DNA from: Effrenium voratum
Taxonomy: Eukaryota; Sar; Dinophyceae; Suessiales; Symbiodiniaceae
NCBI GenBank assembly: GCA_963377175.1
Contig: CAUJNA010003244.1
Span: 1-64,000 of the forward strand
Direction: 5' to 3'
DNA: 64,000 nucleotides
The translations under genes and the position numbers were made by a program. Position 1 is the first letter of the stretch. Each line of letters opens with the position of its first letter. Below are positions 1 through 8,100 of this stretch, one piece after another. The notes under the pieces were generated by a model. The model did no database searches, was not told the DNA's origin, and was given only the letters and a program-made list of their open reading frames with translations.

Positions 1-90
1 ATGCCAGGCAAGTGGCGCGGCCAGGAGGCTTCTATGCCAGGCAAGTGGCGCGGCCAGGAGGCTTCTATGCCAGGCAAGTGGCGCGCAATT
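1..90. repeat. 33-bp tandem repeat, about 2.7 copies
   Basis: Starting at base 1, a 33-bp unit (begins atgccaggcaagtggcgcgg, ends caggaggcttct) is repeated at 1-33 and 34-66 and partly at 67-90. It runs off the left edge, so the true copy number is unknown. It is open in several frames only because the unit length is divisible by three. No gene is inferred. Confidence 0.85.
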
Positions 91-159
91 TTGTTGCAAT
101 ATTGCGGCAACAAGAGTCAGCCATGGAGCAATTTGGAATCAAATCGAGGGGGGAAGTTC

Positions 160-180
160 AATGCAGGGAATCCCTGCATT
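160..180. repeat. Perfect 10+1+10 palindrome
   Basis: Arms aatgcaggga (160-169) and tccctgcatt (171-180) are perfectly complementary around a single central A. It lies 7 bp outside the left arm of the large inverted repeat at 188-680, so it may belong to that element's edge. Confidence 0.7.
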
Positions 181-187
181 CCCCGTA

Positions 188-680
188 TCTCTCTCTGTAG
201 AGGGCGTTTTCCAAATGGCTCATATTCTACCTGAGAGGCTTCTAGCACTCGTCCGTCCAGCATTTGACCTCGTCCTGCGAAGGATTCGAAGTCTAAAACG
301 CTGCGTGCAGGCGAGTGGCTGCAAAATAGAGACCCCTAGATATGCGCTGCAATTTGGCTCCAGGTTGCATTTCAAGCGATGTCAAGCTTTGCCAAAGGAA
401 ACCCCTTTTCCCTTTTTTTCGGGGACCCCTTTTTTTTGGACCCCTTTTTTCTTTTTTTTTTTTGGTTTTTCTTAGCCCTGCAAAGGTTGGCTCGCTTGAA
501 ATGCAACCTGGAGCCAAATTGCAAGCATATCTAGGGGTCTCTATTTTGCAGCCACACGCCTCCACGCAGCGTTTTAGACTTCGAATCCTTCGCAGGACGA
601 GGTCAAATGCTGGACGGACGAGTGCTAGAAGCCTCTCAGGTAGAATATAAGCCATTTGGAAAACGCCCTCTACAGAGAGA
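188..680. repeat. Fold-back element: 190-bp inverted repeat with pyrimidine-rich loop
   Basis: Bases 188-379 reappear as a near-perfect reverse complement at 492-680. For example, ctctctgtagagggcgtttt near 191 is matched by the complement ending near 680, and ccaggttgcatttcaagcga at 360-379 is matched at 492-511. The 112-base spacer (380-491) is rich in C and T homopolymers. The structure resembles a fold-back or MITE-like element. No transposase or clear target duplication is visible. Mirror-image ORFs on the two strands are a by-product of the symmetry. Confidence 0.85.
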
Positions 681-704
681 GGGCTGTACCTCGGGCTCTA
701 GCTG

Positions 705-905
705 TGGCTCAGCCTTGGCTGCTGCCTTGGGCTTGGGTGCTGCCTTGGGCTTGGGAGCTGGCGCGGCAACTGCCTTGGGCGCTGCCTTTTGGGCGCTGCC
801 TTGGGTCTGCCTTGCGCACGCGCGCTGCCTTGGGCGGTGCCTTGGGTGCTGCCTTGGGTGCTGCCTTGGGTGCTGCCTTGGGTGCTGCCTTGGGTGCCGT
901 CTTGG
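705..905. repeat. gctgccttgggt 12-bp minisatellite
   Basis: Imperfect copies of a 12-bp unit (gctgccttgggt) fill this stretch and are most regular at 836-900. Translations are Ala/Leu/Gly-rich forward and Gln/Pro/Arg-rich in reverse, as expected from any 12-bp repeat. No gene is inferred. Confidence 0.75.
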
Positions 906-982
906 GCTTTGTGGGAAATTGGGCCGGAAGGGGGAGTCGATTTCGTACGCAGGCTCCGTGGGCAGGTCACCGAGCGCGGCGT

Positions 983-1760
983 CTACCCAGTACAAGTAGC
1001 GGCCCGGTGCAGAGACTCTCCCAGGTCCACCTCAAAACCGGCTACCCTCTTGCGGCTGTCCACGATCGTCGTCATTCTTTTCTTTAGGAAGCCACCTGTT
1101 CGGCGAACGATGGGTGGCTGGACTGCTGCGACGGAGGTGCAGCAGGAGATGTTTTCACACCTCGCGTTGATCAGCGTGGAGCTTGCGAACAGCTTCTGGC
1201 CCAGGAAGCTGCCGCTCCCATCGGCTTCTCTTTCCAGTGCAAAACGCTCTTCGAAGCGCATGTGGAACATTTGATTCTTTGGCTTGAGGTAGTAGACGAA
1301 GAGGAAGCTGTAGGGCTCCCGAGTCGCCTGCTCGTAGATCCTGTGCAGCTTGTCCTTCGGCAACAGGGCGCTCAGCTCTTCGATGACGGCGTCCAGCTCG
1401 TGCTGGTTGCGCAGCCTCCAGCAGCAGTGCATGTTCACCCGCACGGCTGCGCTGATGGGAGCTCACCCAGGTGCTTATTTGCATGTGTCTGCCTCTGATG
1501 AAGAGCGTGTCCAGGGCGCTGTGGGCCTTGTGCAGCTGCGGGCTATCTGCGTAGTCGTCCAGGATAATCAACACCTGGTAGAGTTTCTTCATCTCCAACT
1601 TCTTGGATGTCTCGGTGATCTTGCGCTGCCTCTGGATGATCCCCCGCAGCGCTGCCTCGTCCCACTCGTAGTAGGCCTGTTCCCGCTCGGTATTAACACC
1701 CAGGTCCTCCTCGATGTACTTCTTGACGGGGATCCAGCCGTCGTCGATATTGCTTCGGTG
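983..1760 (-). pseudogene. A32-like viral-type packaging ATPase relic
   Basis: On the minus strand, about 1760 to 1200 encodes a stretch typical of the A32/FtsK-HerA-like DNA-packaging ATPases of large DNA viruses, virophage-like elements and Mavericks. A Walker B-like strand (VLIILDDYADS) is followed by LFIRGRHMQIS, a WRLRNQHELD segment and a YSFLFVYY strand. The P-loop half that should precede Walker B is missing. The reading frame breaks near 1455-1465, between the RGRHMQIS and RVNMHCCWRLRN parts, so this is a broken partial gene. Such relics occur in algal and dinoflagellate genomes as traces of viral or Polinton-like DNA. No capsid, protease or polymerase gene lies nearby. Downstream of about 1200 the minus-strand frame stays open but resembles nothing known. 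Identification is by motif recall only. Confidence 0.6.
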
Positions 1761-1789
1761 TGGAGCGAGGTCGGATTTCCGACTTCGGT

Positions 1790-2420
1790 GGAGAGAATTT
1801 TGGCTCCTAGACCAAAGCCGCGGAGCCGGCCTCAGACCGAAGCCGCGGAGCCGGCCTCGCTTTTCCAAGCCTTTTGCGCACTTTTCGGCCTGAGAGCGTT
1901 TTTGGGCCAAAAAGCGCCGTTTTGGGACGGTAACAAGAGCCGATGGTGAGATGGCTTAGGCGTTGGTCTCCGGAGCGACGTTTCGGAGGTTCGATTCCAC
2001 CCCGGTACCTTGGCGGGCTGACGTGTTAGAGACCGGTGACATCGGCGGTGACTACTTCAGCAGGCTGACGTGTTACATGGAGAAATTTGGCTGGCTGCCG
2101 GGCTCCGAGCCAGGTCCTCGGCGGGCTGCCGGGCCGCGAAAAACCCTGCGGAGAGAACTGGGGCCGCTTTTGCGCACTTTTGCACCCAAAAAGCGAGCGG
2201 TGACAAAGCGGTGACAAGCGGTGACGAGTTCAGCGGGCTGGAATTCGCAGGCTTTTGGGGGCAGAAAACGGGTTTCGGAGCACGGCGAACGCCTGGAGCC
2301 GGTTTTCGGAGGAAAACGAGCGAATTTGGAGGCCCAGGCAGCACATTCGACGCCGGACACGAAAATACACACTTTTCGGAGTTGGCCGTTTTCAGCGCTT
2401 TTTGCACCAAAAACGGAGCG
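1790..2420. repeat. Degenerate dispersed repeat, three copies
   Basis: A phrase containing ttttgcgcacttttc followed 20-30 bp later by caaaaagcg recurs near 1870-1920, 2165-2200 and 2389-2420. Each is preceded by GC-rich ccgcggagccgg-like sequence and followed by ggtgac runs. A 24-bp direct duplication lies at about 1811-1858, and ggctgacgtgtta occurs twice (2018 and 2062). No coding potential is credible. 2421-2699 holds nothing recognisable. Confidence 0.4.
1939..2010 (+). other. tRNA-like sequence with Pol III A and B boxes (tRNA relic or SINE head)
   Basis: A perfect B box (ggttcgattcc, 1988-1998) lies about 25 bp after an A-box-like tggcttaggcgttgg (1952-1966), spaced as in a tRNA. The T-arm pairs in four of five positions. 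The acceptor stem does not close and no good anticodon stem forms, so this is not a functional tRNA. It fits a decayed Leu/Ser-type tRNA or the head of a tRNA-derived SINE. Confidence 0.4.
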
Positions 2421-2699
2421 GTGACAAAGACCGGTGACATCGGAAAAACGTTCAGCAGGTTGAAGAATTTGGCTGTTTTGCAGGGTTTTGGGACCCAAAT
2501 CCGAAAATTAATAGGGTAGTATAGGCAGTCTTTCCTTACTACTTCGTGCGTGGGAAAAGGTCGGCTTGCGTTGCTCGCTTTCTGTCACAGCCTTTTAAAG
2601 TTTGAGCCTCAGAACGCGCGGCTGAGAACGTCGTTTTTTTTTTGTACGAAAGTGACGGGGCAGTGCCAGTGCTCGGTCAGGAAAGGGGCTCTGCAAAGA

Positions 2700-3279
2700 A
2701 GCGTGCTCTGCCAGGAAGGGAATGGGGGCGAGTCAGCTTCCGGGTTGGGTGTGTTGTCTTCTGCGGGGAATTGAGGCGAGTCAGCTTCCGGGTTGGGTGT
2801 GTTGTCTTCTGCGGGGAATGGAGGCGAGTCAGCTTCCGGGGGGCGAAGGGGGGATGGGGGCGAGTCAGCTTTGGAGTTGGGTGTTGTTGTTGTCTACTTT
2901 CTTTTTTTGGGGGGCGGGGGAGAGTCAGCTTTGGAGTTGGGTGTTGTTGTTGTCTACTTTCTTTTTTTGGGGGGCGGGGGTGAGTCAGCTTCCGGGGGTG
3001 CGAAGGGGAATGGGGGTGAGTCAGCTTTGGAGTTGGGTGTGAAACTGTTGTTGCTGTTGTCTACTTTCTTTTTTTCGGGGGCGGGGGCGAGTCAGCTTCC
3101 GGGTTGGGTGTGTTGTCTTCTGCGGGGAATGGAGGCGAGTCAGCTTCCGGGTGTGCGAAGGGGGATGGGGGCGAGTCAGCTTTGGAGTTGGGTGTTGTTG
3201 TTGTCTACTTTCTTTTTTCGGGGGCGGGGGGGCGAGTCAGCTTTTTCCGTTTGGCTTGCCCAACCTCGTTTGACACATG
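2700..3279. repeat. G-rich compound minisatellite, left block
   Basis: Units of roughly 35-65 bp all begin gcgagtcagctt and continue in one of three ways: tccgggttgggtgtgttgtc then ttctgcggggaat; tggagttgggtgttgttg then a T-run and a run of G with ggcggggg; or tccggggggcgaaggggg. Variants alternate irregularly, as expected of unequal exchange. The G-runs could form G-quadruplexes. Long Gly/Val/Ser-rich ORFs here are repeat artefacts. Confidence 0.85.
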
Positions 3280-3598
3280 TCAGGAAGGGATTTTGTCAGG
3301 AAGTGTGCTCTGTCAGGAAGGGATTTTGTCAGGAAGGGATTTTGTCAGGAAGGAATTTTGTCAGGAAGGGATTTTGTCAGGAAGGAATTTTGTCAGGAAG
3401 GAATTTTGTCAGGAAGGGATTTTGTCAGGCAGGGATTTTGTCAGGAAGGGATTTTGTCAGGCAGGGATTTTGTCAGGCAGGAATTTTGTCAGGCAGGGAT
3501 TTTGTCAGGAAGCGGGCTCTGCCAGGAAGCGGGCTCTGCCAGGAAGCGGGCTCTGCCAGGAAGCGGGCTCTGCCAGGAAGCGGGCTCTGCCAGGAAGG
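3280..3598. repeat. 16/17-bp tandem array (tcaggaagggattttg / ccaggaagcgggctctg)
   Basis: About fourteen copies of a 16-bp unit (tcaggaagggattttg, with a/g and c/a variants and one tgtgctctg-ending form) are followed from about 3505 by five copies of a 17-bp unit (ccaggaagcgggctctg). The 16-bp period cycles through all reading frames and has no stop, so all three forward frames stay open. No spacers are present, so it is not CRISPR. It interrupts the G-rich minisatellite. Confidence 0.9.
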
Positions 3599-4215
3599 AG
3601 AGTCAGCTTTGGAGTTGTGTGTGTTGTCTACTTTCTTTTTTTGGGGGCGGGGGGCGAGTCAGCTTCCGGGGGGGCGAAGGGGGGATGGGGGTGAGTCAGC
3701 TTTGGAGTTGGGTGTTGTTGTTGTCTACTTTCTTTTTTTGGGGGGCGGGGGGCGAGTCAGCTTCCGGGTTGGGTGTTGTTGTTGTTGTCTGCTTTCTTTT
3801 TTTGGGGGGCGGGGGTGAGTCAGCTTCCGGGTTGGGTGTGTTGTCTTCTGCGGAATGGAGGCGAGTCAGCTTCCGGGGGGCGAAGGGGGGATGGGGGGTG
3901 AGTCAGCTTTGGAGTTGGGTGTTGTTGTTGTCTACTTTCTTTTTTTGGGGGGCGGGGGCGAGTCAGCTTTGGAGTTGGGTGTTGTTGTTGTCTACTTTCT
4001 TTTTTTGGGGGGCGGAGGGCAAGTCAGCTTCCGGGTTGTGTGTGTTGTCTTCTGCGGGGAATTGAGGCGAGTCAGCTTCCGGGTTGGGTGTGTTGTCTTC
4101 TGCGGGGAATTGAGGCGAGTCAGCTTCCGGGTTGTGTGATGTCGTCTTCTGCGGGGGATGGAGGCGAGTCAGCTTTGGAGTTGTGTGTGATGTTGTCTTC
4201 TTCTTGTGGAGGGAA
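3599..4215. repeat. G-rich compound minisatellite, right block
   Basis: The gagtcagctt-headed units resume after the 16/17-bp array and continue to about 4215 with the same three unit types. The array appears to have been one domain invaded or expanded from within by the short repeat. Confidence 0.85.
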
Positions 4216-4384
4216 CGGTGTGAAAAATTGGAAGCTGACTGACGCCACTTGACGACAATGTCAAGTGTACCTTGAATCCCTGAGAAATCTACCATGTGTA
4301 ACTTTTGTGCGTCGTAAAAGGAGAAAACATCATCATTGCCATAATGTCTAATGTTTTCTTTAAACCCACAAACTACAAACTTTC
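4216..4384 (-). other. AT-richer single-copy stretch with a short minus-strand open frame
   Basis: This is the first non-repetitive sequence after the minisatellite. On the minus strand, 4409 to about 4245 is open and begins MTTGRINQGKFVVCGFKENI before running into minisatellite-coded sequence. Its residue mix looks protein-like and composition is AT-richer than the flanks. I do not recognise it. It could be an exon or transferred DNA, or chance. Confidence 0.2.
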
Positions 4385-4427
4385 CCTGGTTGATCCTGCC
4401 AGTAGTCATTTATGCTTGTCTCAAAGA
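4385..4427 (+). rRNA. 5'-terminal fragment of SSU (18S) rRNA, not a gene
   Basis: cctggttgatcctgccagta followed by gtcat-tt-atgcttgtctcaaaga matches the universally conserved first ~43 nt of eukaryotic 18S rRNA, apart from two extra T residues in the catatgc segment. The match ends abruptly at caaaga. No further rRNA sequence follows, so this is a truncated fragment dispersed from rDNA. Confidence 0.8.
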
Positions 4428-4551
4428 CGGTCATCAACACTTGGCCACATCCAGTGTGGACACGATGGTCGACTTGGCATGTGTACAATTTCTTTTGCCG
4501 CCTGCAACCACTCTTTGCGCCGTCGTTGCCTCGCTTCCCCTCGCGCCGACG

Positions 4552-4836
4552 ATGTCTGCCCCTGCGGGCGCTTTGACTGCGCACGAGCGCCTGCTCGCCG
4601 CCGTGAGCGCGGCTGACGCACTGCCGAGAGGCACCACCTTTGAGAAGGTGAAGGGGGCTAGGGATCGGCTCCGGGGGGAACTCTCCTCCGTGCAGCGCAT
4701 GGACGGAGACGAGCTGGTGAAAAGCGCAACGGCCTGCGCGCACCGGCTCAACCAACGTGACAATTGTTTTCGAACCCCAACATGTACCCTAGGTAGGTGC
4801 GTATATACCCCAGGACACTGTATAGGGGCTCCCTAA
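4552..4836 (+). CDS. Possible host exon (unrecognised)
   Basis: From an ATG at 4552 a GC-rich frame stays open to 4836. The first ~70 residues (MSAPAGALTAHERLLAAVSA onward, including TTFEKVKGARDRLRGELSSV) look like an amphipathic helical protein, and third positions are strongly GC-biased. After about 4760 the translation turns Cys/Thr-rich and no longer looks coding, so the real exon may end near there. No family is recognised. It could equally be the remains of an element leader. There is no promoter evidence. Confidence 0.25.
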   Translation: MSAPAGALTAHERLLAAVSAADALPRGTTFEKVKGARDRLRGELSSVQRMDGDELVKSATACAHRLNQRDNCFRTPTCTLGRCVYTPGHCIGAP

Positions 4837-4900
4837 GTTTTCATGTCCTGTTTTCATGTTTGCATGACAGAAGAGTTGTCATTGCTTGGTACACATGTAC

Positions 4901-4930
4901 CTTCTCGGCCTTATGGCTATGTATCTGAGC
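4901..4930 (+). ncRNA. U2 snRNA 5'-end-like fragment
   Basis: cttctcggccttatggcta (4901-4919) matches the conserved 5' stem of U2 snRNA (cttctcggccttttggcta) with one substitution. It is followed by tgtatctg, which resembles the gtatctg that lies about 12 nt further on in U2, as if a short segment had been deleted. The rest of U2 is absent. It is a relic at best. Confidence 0.35.
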
Positions 4931-5121
4931 CTTTCGGCCCCGGAGAAAATGAGATGGTAGCGGAGCCCTGAGCTGAAGACCAGCAAAAGGGCATCCGGTC
5001 GCGGCGCGGCGTCATAGACTGTGGGACTTTGTTTTCTACAGGAGGTGGCCGAGTTGACGCTGACTGGAAGTTTTGTGCGGCAAAGCAGGGGAGCTGGCGC
5101 TAAGAAGTGTGAGGTGCTGGC
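4931..5121 (+). other. Leader of the copia element; no LTR recognised
   Basis: This stretch precedes the Gag start and should hold the 5' LTR/primer-binding region if the element were complete. No sequence here is repeated after the RNase H end at 55492, and I see no clear tRNA-complementary primer-binding site. Either the LTRs are lost or diverged, or the 3' LTR was deleted. Confidence 0.3.
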
Positions 5122-8100
5122 ATGGCTGCGGACTTACAGGCAGAGCTGCTGAAGAGTTTGCGGAAGCCTGATGTGTTCAGGTACTGGTCAAAGGAGGAAG
5201 AGCAACAGCACTTCGAATCATGGTCATTTCAGTTTAGGACATGGTTGCATGCATTTGATGCCAATTTCAAGCAGGAGTTGGATATGGTGGAAGGTGCGTT
5301 GGACAGACCTATTTCCATGGACCGCTCCCCTGCAGACACTCTTGCTCGTGGACTACAGTTGTATGCATTGCTTTCAACATATGTCGAGGGCCGCAGTGGC
5401 CAACTGGTGAGAGCAGAGCGGGGAAGTTCCAATGGTTTTGAGGTTTGGCGGCAACTGGTGAGAGCTAATGCCCCGAGGACCAGACAGCGTTCTTTGGCTT
5501 TGATGCAGGCCATTGTGCAGATGAGTGAATTTCAGAGCCTTCGTGAAGGTATTGCCCAGCTTGACGATTTGAGAGATCAGTATGAACGTACAAGCGGCAA
5601 GCAGGTGGATGACGAGTTGCTTGTGAGTACTCTTGTTCGGTGCTCGCCTCAACGCTTGAGAACCCACGTGCAGTTGCGGCTTGAACCCACAACTACGTAT
5701 GAGGAGTTGAGGGAACTGCTTCTTTCATTTGATGATGCATCGCAGGCCTATAAGCCGAACAGCTTCATCGAGTATGGCAGTGGTGTGGTGCCCATGGACA
5801 CACAGCGTGTCGACAAAGGGAAAGGTACAGGCAAGGGCAAGGGCAAACAGGACAAAGGTCATCAGAAGGGTGATCACAAAGGCGACAAGGGCTTCAAAGG
5901 CCCACAGAAGGGGAAAGGTAAAGGTAAAGGAGGAGATCAAGGCAAAGGCTCTGGCAAGGCTTCAGGCCGTGGCAAAGGAGATGTATCCCGCGACCAATGC
6001 AGGTATTGCGGGAAGAAGGGCCATTGGGCAGCAGAATGCTATAAGAAAGCGACTGACGTGCGGGCTGTGGATCACACCCCAGCTCAATCTACGACCCAAT
6101 CTGCTCCTTCAGTTTCAGGGGCAGCGTCGTCGGCAGGTACAGTTCAGCGAGTTGAGATGGTTGACCTCACTGCTTTGGCTCTTGGGCAACATCGGATTCG
6201 CGCTGTTTTTCATGACACGTCGGCAACGGATTTCGATGGTGAGTATTTGCATTTTGATGGCAGTGTTCATGGCCTCGAACAGCATGACGGCAACAATGTC
6301 AGCAGTGTTGGAACTGGCATGGATTGGTTTTTCATGGACCATGAGCATGAGCAGCATAGCGACAGCTACATCAACATGGTAAACCACACTGACACGACAT
6401 GGAACAGCACTGGCAACGAACAGATCATTTTAGATTCTGGCGCGGATTTCAGTGTAGCCCCTGCATGGATGTCGGTATTTGGTCGTGCAGTTGATGTCGG
6501 AAGACCCTATCTGCGAGATGCTCAAGGTCGACAGATTCCAGTTCCAGAGGTGCGTGAGTTGAGGCTCTTGTTGCAGGATGAGAGTGGAACACCTGTGATT
6601 TTGAAAGAGAATTTTGCAATTGCTCATATTGCCACCCCATTGCTCGCTGCAGGAAACCTGACAAAGGCAGGTTGGAGTATTCTGGCAGGTGAAGATGGAC
6701 CATGTTTGAGTCGAGGCTCACTCAGCATCCCATTGCAGTATGCTCGCAATAGCCTGTCTGTCAGGGGACGCGTGTATCAGGTGATTGCAGATGGGGAGAT
6801 CAACGCAATTGATATTGGCAAAGGCGTGGAGCTCAGAGGTGAGTGGAAATCCTATTTGGACAAACCTGGTTGGCACATTCTTGCAGATGGATCCCCTCTT
6901 TTGGTTGCTCATTGCACGCGCAGATTTCAGAATCCCACACACATGCTCGCGCACCAGCATTGGCCAGCGCGTTTGACCTTGGCTGACGTTGGAGAAGGCA
7001 AGTGGCAGGTTTGCGAAAATGTTGCAGACTATATGGACCAAGAAGACCCATTTGGGGTCATTCCCAACCTTCCTGGAGAAGGGGCGCGTCAGTGTAGGAC
7101 AACTTTGACTTTTCTTGGAGCAGTGCAGTTTGATGAGAATTTTCTGACAGGTGCAGAACCCGTTGGACAGGAGGCACTTCGGGCAGAACCTGCACACCCG
7201 GCAGTGGACCTAGCAGATGCAATTCCAGTTGAGGTTCCTGTGGCAGTGGATGAGAAGCCCAAGGTTGTTGTGAATGGTGTTAACTTGGATGAGGATAGCA
7301 CAAACAAACAGATGCGAGATGCTTGCAAATTTCTGGAGCTGCCAACTTCTGGAGACAAGGGCAGGTTGTGGAAGCGCTTGGTCGCCTACTTTATGCAGAA
7401 GGAGCATGAGGCAGCGCTGGAGGCGGCTAAGGTTTTGTATCGCGAAGCAGAGAGGGTTCCAGAGGCTCGACCGTTTGCAAAAGAGCCAACAGTTGAACAA
7501 AGAGCTCTTCATAGCTTGACACACACCCCAAAGGCTGACTGGTGTGATGCATGTGTCAGTTGCAGATCCAGAGAGGACAACCATGGAGAGAGAGTTACAG
7601 ATGAGCCGAAACAGAGGCTAGTCTTTCAGTTGGATTACATGTTCATGTCTGATGACAATTCCACTGAGCAGAAGGCTGGATGTTTGACTTGCTTGGTGAT
7701 GGCGGAATCTCAGTTTGGCAGTATATTGGCAATTCCTTGCAAGCAGAAAGGCGCGAAGAGTTTGAAATACTGTGTGGAAGAAATTGTTCGCCATACGATG
7801 CTTTTCCAGGACCAAAGACCGATTTTCAGGTCAGATGGAGAGCCGGCTACAAGACAGCTTTTGCGGGCGATACAGACATGCAGATCGAAGTTAGGGCTTG
7901 CAACTGAGGTTGACATTGCGAATTCAAAACAGGCGAACGGCGCGGCGGAGAGAGCAGTCAGGACATTGCGGTGTGGAGCACTGACGCTGATGCACCAGTT
8001 GGAGACAAATTATCAAATGAGACTTCCTGTCACGCACAGGTTGACTGCATGGGCACTCAGACACTGGTCGTGGCTGCACAATCGATATCACGTTCCTCAG

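Noticed and set aside
293..655. Paired ORFs on both strands at 161-655 as genes
   Set aside because: They mirror each other because of the inverted repeat and have no protein features.
3280..3598. CRISPR-like direct repeats
   Set aside because: Units are contiguous with no unique spacers, there is no cas gene, and the genome is eukaryotic.
2722..4139. Long Gly/Val/Ser-rich ORFs (up to 341 codons) on the plus strand
   Set aside because: They are translations of the minisatellite; several frames are open at once and no unit is protein-like.
4385..4427. A functional 18S rRNA gene
   Set aside because: Only the first ~43 nt are present; the following sequence is unrelated.
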